A stretch of 64,000 nucleotides of DNA. Origin: Hyposmocoma kahamanoa. Taxonomy: Eukaryota > Arthropoda > Insecta > Lepidoptera > Cosmopterigidae. Location of the stretch: the NCBI RefSeq assembly GCF_003589595.1, contig NW_020654422.1:2744570-2808569 (forward strand). Direction: 5' to 3'. A program made the translations under genes and the position numbers. Numbering within the stretch: position 1 is the first letter of the stretch; each line of letters starts with the position of its first letter. The notes under the pieces are model-generated. The model made no database searches. It saw nothing but the letters and a program-made list of their open reading frames with translations, and had not been told where the DNA came from. Below, piece by piece: positions 55,626 to 64,000 of this stretch.

Positions 55626-56963
55626 AACATTTGTCCCACTGGGCTCCCATCAGCTAGTTGTACTCTTGTTCGTCATGTCCATTTTTACTGTCAGAGGTCA
55701 GCGTACAGTGGTAGCAAGTAATAACTGCTGTGGAAACGATCCATCTGCCGGAGCAAATAAATTGACAGTTTAATATGTGCACAGTAAAAGGTTTTATTAT
55801 TTGTTTTAATGGATTTGCGAAGATAACCCTCTGCGAAAAAGATGTCCTGATGATGAGTTAAGTTCCTGCGAAAGTTACTTTTACTTATTGTGATAGATGG
55901 TTAAGAACGGCAAAGTATAAAATATAGATGATAAATATTAGAAAAAGTTGGAAGCTATGTGATGATTTTGTAGACAATGCATATTAAATAATTTTAAATA
56001 CAATACAATTAAAATTTTCACTTGACAAAGTTTACAATAATCTCGTGTATAATTTCATTTGCTATTCAATTTCAGTTTTCTTTTAATGACGTGCAGAAAC
56101 AAAATTGTGTTATGAGGTACGTATCTAATTAACATATTTTTCATTACAAATAATTTACTTTACTTTAGAATTTACTTAATTTCTAAAATATGGAAAACCA
56201 TAGGACATGCATATTGATTTTGGTGACATATGAAGGTTATCTTTTATACCTCTGTATACCTCTACTTTACGTAAACCTTATTTTATTCAAATACATCTCA
56301 ACACAACAATGTCACCTCATATGAACTCGAACCTGCTCATCAAGGGACCAAGTTCGTCTGTGGTAACGCCGACGCGTCTGCAACAGTGCATTTTCTTGCT
56401 TCATGCTCTTTCTATAACTAGGTAATTATTATTATGAAATGGGTACGGTCAGTGCGTGGCTGTCGACTCTACGATCCAATGAGTAAAATTACGGACCGTC
56501 GGAGGTCGGAGGTCCTTTGTGAATCAATATATCGAGGATATAGATTCAGTCGCATTGAAGTAGCTATAAATTACATTATATTTTCTCTTTGGGATATTTC
56601 TAAAACGATATAATTTGACGTAAATGACGGATAATTAATACGATCAATAATGTTCCAGTTAACGATAAACTAGTGTTAAAATATCGGTGTTAGTTTGTTA
56701 TCTAATGGAACTCAAGTGACGTAGTTACAACAGCGGAATTACTAATTATACAAATGGAAGCTAATACAAGTAACGAAACTAAGCAAGTATCACTAACAGT
56801 GTCAAGTTAGTGTATATTCGGTTCAAATAATACCGCACATATCCATAATGTTTCACATAGTTGGTTGAGTTTGTTGTAGTTTGTAAATACAAAGTTGCCA
56901 GTTTGATCCCTGCAGTTTGAAGTCTATCTAACTAGAATATTAAATTAAGTGATATAGCATATA
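55626..56963. other. No feature recognised
   Basis: A+T-rich DNA without supported features. Confidence 0.45.
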
Positions 56964-57267
56964 ATAGTAGTAGAGCTCCCTACGCAAGAATTCGTTCAGG
57001 GAAGTACTGCTACGTTGCTTATTTCTGCTGCCAAGCGGTAGTGTGAGCATTACTGCGTTTCGGCTTTGAATAGCAAGACTGCTGGTGAAATTATCTAATT
57101 TGTGTGGATCTCCTGGGACTTGTCAACTTATGTCTCAGATGACAAGGGCAATGGCAGTGTCCTTCAGATCTTTCCGATTTAAAGCTCTTAGTGGCATTGT
57201 TATGAACAGGTGTCTCACTTAACAACGGGCACACGACTTGTACGTCCCGTCACATGGTCATAAAAAA
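56964..57267 (+). mobile_element. R1 retroposon, copy 13 (full length)
   Basis: From GTAGTAGAGCTCCCTACGC to GGTCATAAAAAAA. TCTAATTTGTGTGGATCTCC replaces the usual CAGGCACA stretch, and a short deletion follows TTAGTGGCA. Confidence 0.8.
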
Positions 57268-57450
57268 ATGGTTTAAATATTACAAAGTTAAGAAAATCTG
57301 CAAATTGAAAAGGGACATAAAGCTTTTAAAGGCCATTTTGCGTTAGGCTAACTCGGTGGACCATCACCTAACACCCTCTTTCTATAAATAAATATATTTA
57401 CGCTTTAATGGAACAATAGGTCGTGTTTACCTAGGTAGGTAGGTAGGTTA

Positions 57451-57667
57451 ACTGCCTCTGTGGACGAACGGTTACCCCGCCGGACTGCCACGCAGAGGTC
57501 CCAAGTTCGATTCCCGGGCCGGGAGAAATACATGTATGACCAACATTTATTTCTCTCGTGAGTTTGGGTGTAATTTGTGGTTGTCTATGTGTGTGTCCAT
57601 GACACCCGCGACACAGGGTTTCCCTAGTGCGGGGCTATGTTGAGTGTGTGCGTTATTATTATTATTA
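57451..57667 (+). mobile_element. S-ATT SINE, copy 3 (full length)
   Basis: Head GTGGACGAACGGTTACCCCG and B box AAGTTCGATTCCCGGGC, same body as copy 1, ending TGTGTGCGTTATTATTATTA. Preceded by a TAGG microsatellite (57433-57449). Confidence 0.88.
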
Positions 57668-58516
57668 CCTATACTGCAAACGTAAGGCCTCAACTATTTT
57701 TAACACATAATCGATAGAGAAAACACAATAAAAATATGTAAATACTGAATAAATATATCTAAATCATACCACAGGCCTTCAAGCTCTGGTACAATTATTA
57801 TTACACTCCTAGCTAGTAACCTACCATTTATTCTTTACCTTGGCCCCACGTTCTATTTAAGCAAGACCCGTTTTCCCAAATAGCCGGTTAAGGCTGCTAA
57901 GGGACTTCGGGAAAAATTAACTCAGTTTTGGTCATGCATGTTCGAAGCAATTCAGGAAGTCTCAGAAGCCTTATATTATTCCTAAGACGGTTGGGAGACT
58001 TAGTCTGTAACAAAAATTTGGATTGGTCATGCGGGTCACGTAGATTCGACGGTCTCGTTCTCTTGACATAGTATTGTTTTTTCTTTTCCTCTTTAATTAG
58101 TTGGAGTCGGTTGGTGGAATAATAAATAAAGCATTTTATGTGCAAAAAAATGCTGATTCTTATTTCTTCGTTTTTCAAAGCATTCATGTTCTTTTATGTA
58201 ACGTTAAGAGCTTAAAATGCTATGTCATCAATAAAGAAACACTCCTGCTAACTTGACGCTTATCAACAAGTAAGAGTTATATTATTTTAATACATATTTG
58301 TATTATTGAAATAGATGTTTCAATGCAAAAACATAGCGTCTTAAGTCGGTATGAGTTTAGTTTATCTCTGTTACATTCGTGTATTGGTTTTATTGAATAT
58401 TTTGTTGATCTCGCTTAGAGGATTGATGTTCAGAAATAGCAAGTTAGACTAGATGAAGATAAGAATTTTGTGTAAAAGCAGATAAAAAGTTATGTACAAA
58501 AAGAATTTAGGCTTAG

Positions 58517-58852
58517 AATAGATTTAATTGTAGACAACACTGTGAGGAAATTTTTCATGATCTTTCGTTAGAAATAAAAGGTTTAAATAAAGATTCGATC
58601 AATCGTTGTTCTACTGTTTTACAAGCTATGTCATCAGGATATAATATTGACTCGGATAACTTTAGGAACTATGCTTTAGGAACCGCACGAGAGATAATAC
58701 TGGAATATCCGTGGTACAACCTCCCAGCTTCCGTTCACAAGATCCTCATTCATAGGGCTGATGTCGTACAGTACACTATGTTGTCCATCGGACACGGAAG
58801 GAGGTTCGTTGCCGATCTGTTGCGAGCCGCGTTCGTTCGAAGATTGGCATGA
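58517..58852 (+). pseudogene. Fragment of an uncharacterised arthropod repeat-associated protein
   Basis: An open frame begins after a TAG at 58514. It reads EEIFHDLSLEIKGLNKDSIN, then STVLQAMSSGYNIDSDNF, TAREIILEYPWYNLPASVH and KILIHRADVVQYTMLSIG, after which it loses resemblance and stops at 58852. I recall a multicopy insect protein family with the same order (leucine-rich start, SSGYxIxxxxF, YPWYxMPxxVHKILIHG, PIGxLSEEA), of unknown function and probably carried by a mobile element. The break just after LSIG suggests a 3' truncation or frameshift. Function unknown. Confidence 0.5.
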
Positions 58853-59797
58853 ATTACTACTGATATTAAAATATTTAATAATTTGACTTTCTTTAACAGT
58901 TTTGTGCATGTCTACTGACATTATGTGTAATCTAATCAATTAATTCAATCACTATAAGTATAATTTTGCATGCCAGATGTGGTAAAATATGAGGTCTATT
59001 TCTTTACAGTGTTCCATCTCTTGTTCACCATATTTTAAGCAAATAAATTTTTATTTTCATTTTCATTCTCGGGAAACTTTTTGAAGAGGCAGCCGAATCT
59101 AATAAGAAACATTTTAAATCGTTCACACGACTTCATACTCGAAAAATGACTGACTCGAATCGAGAACTTACCACTTACCGATTTATTTATTTATAAAATT
59201 AATTAATAAATTAATGCACTTTTTCTCAGTTCACACCTTTTTATTACAGGATTTCGGAAACTTCCTCGTAAAAAAAATTTCAGGACATAGATAAAAATGT
59301 GATGTAATAATGTTTGTAGTTAGCATTTTATTTAATTAAATTTAACTATACCTCTTTCAGATACTATATTACTTTAATAATATCAAGAAGTTTATAAGCT
59401 TCTCTTCAACAAAAACTAGTAAAATCGAACTATGTGAAAAGGCTTATGCAAGGTATTACAAGGTATATAAGGTATACTCTAAGGCGACGATATATTTTTT
59501 TAAATTGTTTATATATATAAGTTGATAAGACATGAATTACGTAGACAGGTATTATAATTAATTTTTACAAATTGATGTTTTTTTAAATATACTTTTTATT
59601 TTTCTAAAAACATTGTAATAATAGCAACAAATTTTGTTGATTTTAATATTTAATGTATATAAATAAGGCATTGCATCAATTACATAAAAATATAACTAAT
59701 AATAAAGCCGTTATGTATTTATGAGCGCTCTTATTAGGCGGTCTTAGAAAGTGATAAACATATTATATTTGCTTCCAAAAGAGTTTTACGTGTTGTT

Positions 59798-59884
59798 GAC
59801 TCTTACCATCGGATTGGAACCCGGTACTCGCGACTTGATGCTTACTTGCCGCGCCGTATCGCTGCACCACCGAGACAGTGAGAA
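59798..59884 (-). mobile_element. tRNA-like sequence, probable SINE head
   Basis: Minus strand: TCGGTGGTGCAGCGATACGG (A-box region) and GTACCGGGTTCCAATCCGAT (B box) about 35 bp apart. The acceptor ends do not pair well, so it is not a plausible tRNA gene. No body copy elsewhere in the window. Confidence 0.5.
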
Positions 59885-60099
59885 GCGCAAGGGAAATCAT
59901 TCACCTCAAGCGTCTTTGTTTACTCGAGTCTGACGCGAGCAGGGCTACGCGCATACATCACTTTGCTACGCTGCTTCTACGGGTCTGCGACACGCGATCA
60001 TTACCGCTGTGTTGCTACGTGTATTACGAATTGCGGGCACCTGCCATTGCTACTACTTATTCTATCACGAACGAATTTCGATTGTAACATCGGTTGTAA

Positions 60100-60885
60100 T
60101 GCCGTGAGTTCAACGCTCGCTTCCACCGCACGGTATGAATGGTATGGAATCGGATATCGCTGGACTCAAAGTACAAAACCTTACATATAAAAATCCAACC
60201 TAGATATTGTAAAATCAATGTCGTTCATAAGTCAACAATATGAAGATATGGTAAAACAGATTAGTGTTCTTCAGAAGGAGCGGCAGGAGTACAAAGACTG
60301 TATTAAAAATCTTCAAATACAGGTACGGGATCTCCATTCAAATCCCGGTCGTCGAGTATTTAAATACGTAACGTCCCAAGTAAGGATAAAGAAACCATCA
60401 CCACCGACTTGTTACAGATCGTGTCATCAGTGGGCTCTGCCTTGAAAGTGAATATCAGACCTAAGGAGGTACGTGATGTTTCTCGCCTCCCAGCGAAAAC
60501 AGGCAAGAAAATTATTGTTGCTGAATTGACGACTGTGCAAACAAAAAAACCCATTAATCACCGCTGTGAAGAAGAAGAACCAACGGCTAAATACTCATCT
60601 CTTAGGACTTGCAGGTGACAAAAAACTTATTTACTTCGGTGAACATTTACCTGGAAGTACAAGAAGATTATTTCATCTAGCTAGGGAGTTCTCGAAACGT
60701 AACGACTATAAGTTCTGCTAGTCCTTCGTAAAGATCCAGAGAAGTCCAGACATGCAATTCAAGTCAGTTCGGAGAAAAAAAATAGTTAAATTGGATAAAG
60801 AGAGGAACGCTGGATCGGGAATCCCATTTGAAAAAGAAAAACACCCTGGAACCTTACTAAACTTAAAAAATTATGACTTTTGACT
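60100..60885 (+). pseudogene. LINE ORF1 pseudogene with coiled coil and FP-like C-terminal domain
   Basis: From 60218: SFISQQYEDMVKQISVLQKE and KDCIKNLQIQVRDLHS form a coiled coil. After a frameshift near 60360 the frame at 60409-60550 gives LLQIVSSVGSALKVNIRP, VRDVSRLPAKTGKKIIVAEL. After another shift near 60570 it reads THLLGLAGDKKLIYFGEHLP, GSTRRLFHLAREFSKRNDYK, FC-stop. This order (coiled coil, then a domain resembling the C-terminus of baculovirus FP25K) is known from ORF1 of some insect LINEs. At least two frameshifts and one stop at about 60718 inactivate it. It is best read as a transposon gene, not as a viral insertion. Confidence 0.68.
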
Positions 60886-61124
60886 GAAACTTATTCATTA
60901 TTAATTGTTTTTAACCCTTAAATGCTCAAGCACTCTATAATTTCATTGGAAAAAATATATGTGATGTAAAATTGTACCTAGATACTAGGAAAAATAATGC
61001 AAAAATTCCGATTTTATTTTTAACGAACCTTAATTAATAAAAGAGTACACAAAGGCGAAAATATATTTGTACGAATTTCCATGTAGGGTAATTAACAGTC
61101 TATGGTGAGCCTCACGAAGTTGAT

Positions 61125-61198
61125 TGATTCAGAACACCCGTGAGAGGACACCCGTGCCCAGCAGTGGGACGTAAAAATATGTTGACGATTAATGAATG
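61125..61198 (+). mobile_element. SINE S4, 3' end only
   Basis: GAGGACACCCGTGCCCAGC, AGTGGGACGTAAAAATATG, TTGACGATTAATGAATGATG. Strongly 5' truncated. Confidence 0.72.
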
Positions 61199-62280
61199 AT
61201 GTACAACAGATTACAGGACATATCCACTTTTTAACGCATAAGATTAGCCGCCTTTACATACTCACTCAATCGCGCGTGATCAGGAGCTTACAGGAATGCG
61301 CGCGAGAAAGCGTGCACGCTCAATCGTGCGTGATTACTTGTTTGAAGCTTTTTAAGCTAGAGTTTTTACGCGCGCCATTGTTCGTCTTCGTTTTTATTAC
61401 AACGGAAGAGCGTGCTTGTAAAAGGCAATCTTGAAACGCACGATTGCCCGCGCATCTGATGAGTGATATGGCGCAGGCTTTCCCTTTTCCTTCAAACATC
61501 TTGTTTGAAGATTGATCTTGATTGTTGTATCACGCGCGAAGGAGTGTCTGTGTAAAGCTCTCTAATATCACTATCTTAGCACCTATTATAAGAGTAAATA
61601 TCCTTTAGTTTAGAGGAGTGTATATCAATGCAACTATTTCTTTCATTATTAATTAATCCTTCATTCTCAGGTATTAAGAACCAATAACAATTATCTTTTC
61701 TGTATTGTCTGACACTGACTTGTGGTTATCAGACAAATTACAGGCCTCTCCATGCAGCGAATAATTAGAAAAGCAATCTCCGGCCTTTCTGTACTGACGT
61801 GCGATCTAATCCGATAGTGTTAATTGAAAGTTGAATACGGAGATAGCTATCCTTGGAAGGTTTCCAGCCTTGACAAGTGGGCGAAGATTGTGACAGCCGA
61901 AACAGAAAAAATATAGCATATAAAGCATATGAATTTTCTTTTATACAGCGTCCATTATATTTTAATCTTATAGTAGAACCCGTGGCGTAATTTTTTATTT
62001 ATGATACCAAGTAAAGGGTTGAATAAGTCTGCTTAAAATAGTTGCAAAACCAATCAGAGCTTTAAACCTTAGCACTAAAGTAACTTATTAAGGTATGCGC
62101 ATTGTATGCAGCTTCTCATAGTATAGTATAACGTCAAAAAGTTCTAGTTTAATGATCTTTAGAACCGCCGTAATAAGAGTCGTATAAATGCCCTTCCTGT
62201 GTTACTTAATAAATCTTCATTAAAGGGTTGCCGACGACCTCAAAGATGATTTTAGTAGGTGTTTCGGCGCTCCTTGCTTA
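61199..62280. other. No feature recognised; GC-richer stretch at 61270-61460
   Basis: 61270-61460 is rich in CGCGCG/GCACG words and might be a MITE core, but I could not pair its ends. A 9-bp hairpin (CTTCAAACA / TGTTTGAAG) is at 61492-61512. Confidence 0.4.
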
Positions 62281-62584
62281 GCTATCGAGCTTCTTGTGAA
62301 AGAGTTCATCCAGGGAAGTACTGCCACCTTACCTATTTCTGCCGCCAAGCAGCAATGTTAGCATTACTGTGTTCCGTTTGTGAAGGGTAAGGGTGTTGTT
62401 GAAATTACAGGTACATGGAACTTGACAACTTATATCTCAGGGTGACGGGCGCATTGGCACATCCCCTAAGACCTTTGCGTTTTAAAGTTCTGAGTGGCAT
62501 TGCAACTGTTATAGATAGGCGCGTACCATTTGTACCACTGGGCGCACGACTTATTCATTTCGTCACCTGGTATTATAAAAAAAA
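62281..62584 (+). mobile_element. R1 retroposon, copy 14 (full length)
   Basis: From GCTATCGAGCTTCTTGTG through GAAGTACTGCCACCTTACCT and GGGTGTTGTTGAAATTACAG to TATTATAAAAAAA. Close to the consensus. Confidence 0.83.
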
Positions 62585-62615
62585 GATGAAATGCATATAG
62601 AGCGCGAGCTCAGAG

Positions 62616-62720
62616 AGTTGGTGACAGCAAACAAGCATGCTTTGTTGAGGTTGTCACGTTTCTGTAGTAACTCTGCCATGTTCGCTGATACGCGTAAACA
62701 GTTTCTCATGGCTGTAATAC
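62616..62720 (+). pseudogene. LINE RT C-terminal fragment
   Basis: Frame NKHALLRLSRFCSNSAMFAD, TRKQFLMAVIRK matches the block seen at 42619-42929. It breaks down after about 35 codons. It starts just downstream of R1 copy 14, which may have inserted into this LINE. Confidence 0.66.
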
Positions 62721-63379
62721 GCAAAGCTTGACGTCGTTACTGAACACAATAAGTGTCAGCCCTAACAGCCTTCTCATTGCAGAGAGGAATCAGTGCCCAA
62801 CATTGCGGTACTTAAGACTGCATCGAGGCAGCGATACGTAATTGCGAAATAATTGCGTTCGTTTAATCCCTTCCTGTATTTATATTATTAAAGCTTATGA
62901 AAATAATGTGTAAGATATTTAAGGATTCACTCTATAAACAAGACTCTTTAGAAAAACGATTATTTGTAGTTACCTTGATAGAAAAAAATCCGAAATTATC
63001 TCTAAAAACAAAATAAACCCTTAGTACGGAGTAAATACTTCACGGAAGGTCATTAGTTTTTTTAATAGTAACAAAACTATGTCTTTTGTATAACATAACT
63101 TACACTCCGTACATTTTCAAAATGTATGTTTGTTTTAATAATACGAAGGAAAAACCTAAATTCGCAAGCGTTCCGCCCATACTAGCCAGAGCCGCCACGC
63201 TTCCTTTTGTCCACTTTAGTCTTGCTTTGGCCGTCAGACGTGGAGATTGTGTAGCTTGGGTTTACACACGGCTATAGAAACGTTGCCACACGCACACAGA
63301 ATACCTAACATCTATTAGCGCAAGAAGCTAGGTGCCTTCTTTGCAAATATTACGAAGTCCCTAGGCTTAATATAAAATA
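62721..63379. other. No feature recognised
   Basis: A+T-rich DNA; a 63-codon frame at 63086-63277 has no recognised motif. Confidence 0.4.
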
Positions 63380-63735
63380 ATTGAATATCAATTCAATACA
63401 AATTTAAATACAGTCAATAGCGAAAAATCTCTAGCTAAAGCTAGTAGCTGTAAAGTTAGCTGATTGGGTGACGAAATACTTTCATAGATTTCTCATAGAT
63501 GGGGCTACAGTTGAAAAGTCTTTGAAAAAACCATATACAAAGATCCAACAAAACAAGCATATAGAAAAATTCGTGAGGTCCGCTGGTTCGTTTCGAGGCT
63601 TAGTTGGCATAGCGTCTGGCACAGTTTGCTAGAAGACGTCGGTTCGAATCCGGCCGGATTGAAGGAAATTTTTGTAAGTGATCTTTGTATTAATAATTAT
63701 AAACAAACTAGCGGAGTAATTACACAAAAAATTAT
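63380..63735 (+). repeat. P350 repeat, permuted copy (modules 1-2-3)
   Basis: Module 1 (TCAATTCAATACAAATTTAA, CGAAATACTTTCATAGATTT, AAAGATCCAACAAAACAAGC), module 2 (TCGTGAGGTCCGCTGGTTCG, TTAGTTGGCATAGCGTCTGG, GTCGGTTCGAATCCGGCCGG), module 3 (GATCTTTGTATTAATAATTA, ACTAGCGGAGTAATTACAC). One complete unit of about 350 bp. Confidence 0.82.
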
Positions 63736-63796
63736 TGTGCTATAATTTTTATGGGCTTCGGTTGTCTGTTAATAAAAGATTTATTACTTTATTCAA

Positions 63797-63935
63797 CCGT
63801 AAAAATCTGAGGGTCACTGACACTGCGCCTGTCACCTTAGATATAAGTTGATAAGTCCCGTGTGTCTGTAATGCTCACAATACTGCTTGGCAGAACTAGA
63901 GTCGGTGGCAGTATTTCCCTGAACGACCCTTAAAC
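63797..63935 (-). mobile_element. R1 retroposon, copy 15 (fragment)
   Basis: Minus-strand core: ATCTGAGGGTCACTGACACT, GCGCCTGTCACC, CTGTAATGCTCACAATACTG, GGTGGCAGTATTTCCCTG. Internal deletions are present. Confidence 0.7.
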
Positions 63936-63947
63936 TAAGAGCAATGA

Positions 63948-63991
63948 GTTTGAACTTACACCAACAGATGGTGTGGCCATCGAGTTCAAAC
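63948..63991. repeat. Small nested hairpin
   Basis: GTTTGAACT (63948-63956) pairs with AGTTCAAAC (63983-63991), and ACACCA with TGGTGT inside. It lies at the window edge, so its context is unknown. Confidence 0.6.
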
Positions 63992-64000
63992 GCGCTAACA

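Noticed and set aside
60100..60885. Endogenous viral insertion, because of FP-like similarity
   Set aside because: The coiled coil plus FP-like layout occurs in LINE ORF1 proteins and no other viral gene is nearby.
5753..63935. CRISPR array from regularly recurring R1 repeats
   Set aside because: Copies are about 300 bp, irregularly spaced and on both strands, in eukaryotic DNA; they are retroposons.

Overview
The window looks like insect, most probably lepidopteran (moth or butterfly), nuclear DNA. It is A+T-rich. It holds several short retroposon types that I know, from memory, as common in Lepidoptera: tRNA-headed SINEs with a CAGCAGTGGGACG 3' motif and a GATGATG tail, TIR elements starting ACCGACTTCAAAA, and short retroposons ending in ATAAAAAAA. 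I find no convincing host gene, ribosomal RNA, functional tRNA or CRISPR array. Nearly everything recognisable is a transposable element or a fragment of one. The longest intact frames are LINE proteins: an ORF2 reverse transcriptase cut by the left window edge (2-2017) and a complete ORF1-like protein (27805-28914).

Layout. 1-2.6 kb: LINE ORF2 with its 3' UTR and TCTA tail. 2.6-9.7 kb: SINEs, two ACCGAC elements, a decayed LINE and copies of a ~300-bp retroposon here called R1. 9.7-13.7 kb: no recognised feature. 13.7-18.9 kb: R1 copies, an RTE-type LINE fragment, and a LINE nested in another LINE. 19-26.2 kb: a 75-bp tandem repeat, foldback hairpins, MITEs, and R1 copies split by a MITE and by a solo-LTR-like insert. 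27.3-29.9 kb: a three-level nest, with a mariner transposase remnant split by a hAT element that itself contains an ORF1-only LINE-like element. 30.5-35 kb: an RTE coding remnant split by a 4.2-kb element with 14-bp terminal inverted repeats. 36-38.2 kb: two copies of a ~350-bp repeat with a tRNA-like module (P350), an ACCGAC element and a 175-bp retroposon with a 15-bp target-site duplication. 39.9-46 kb: LINE fragments and a 1.7-kb LTR element with no visible gag or pol (TRIM-like) inserted in a LINE fragment. 46-64 kb: scattered SINEs, R1 copies, P350 copies (one carrying a nested SINE), a LINE ORF1 pseudogene with an FP-like C-terminal domain, and a fragment of an uncharacterised arthropod repeat protein.

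The window reads best as an intergenic or intronic graveyard of mobile elements. Nesting gives relative ages: RTE, R1, mariner and one LINE family are older hosts; the 4.2-kb TIR element, hAT, MITEs, solo LTR, TRIM and SINEs came later. Element family names rest on recognisable protein or terminal motifs and recall, not on a database search. Boundaries without a target-site duplication are approximate.
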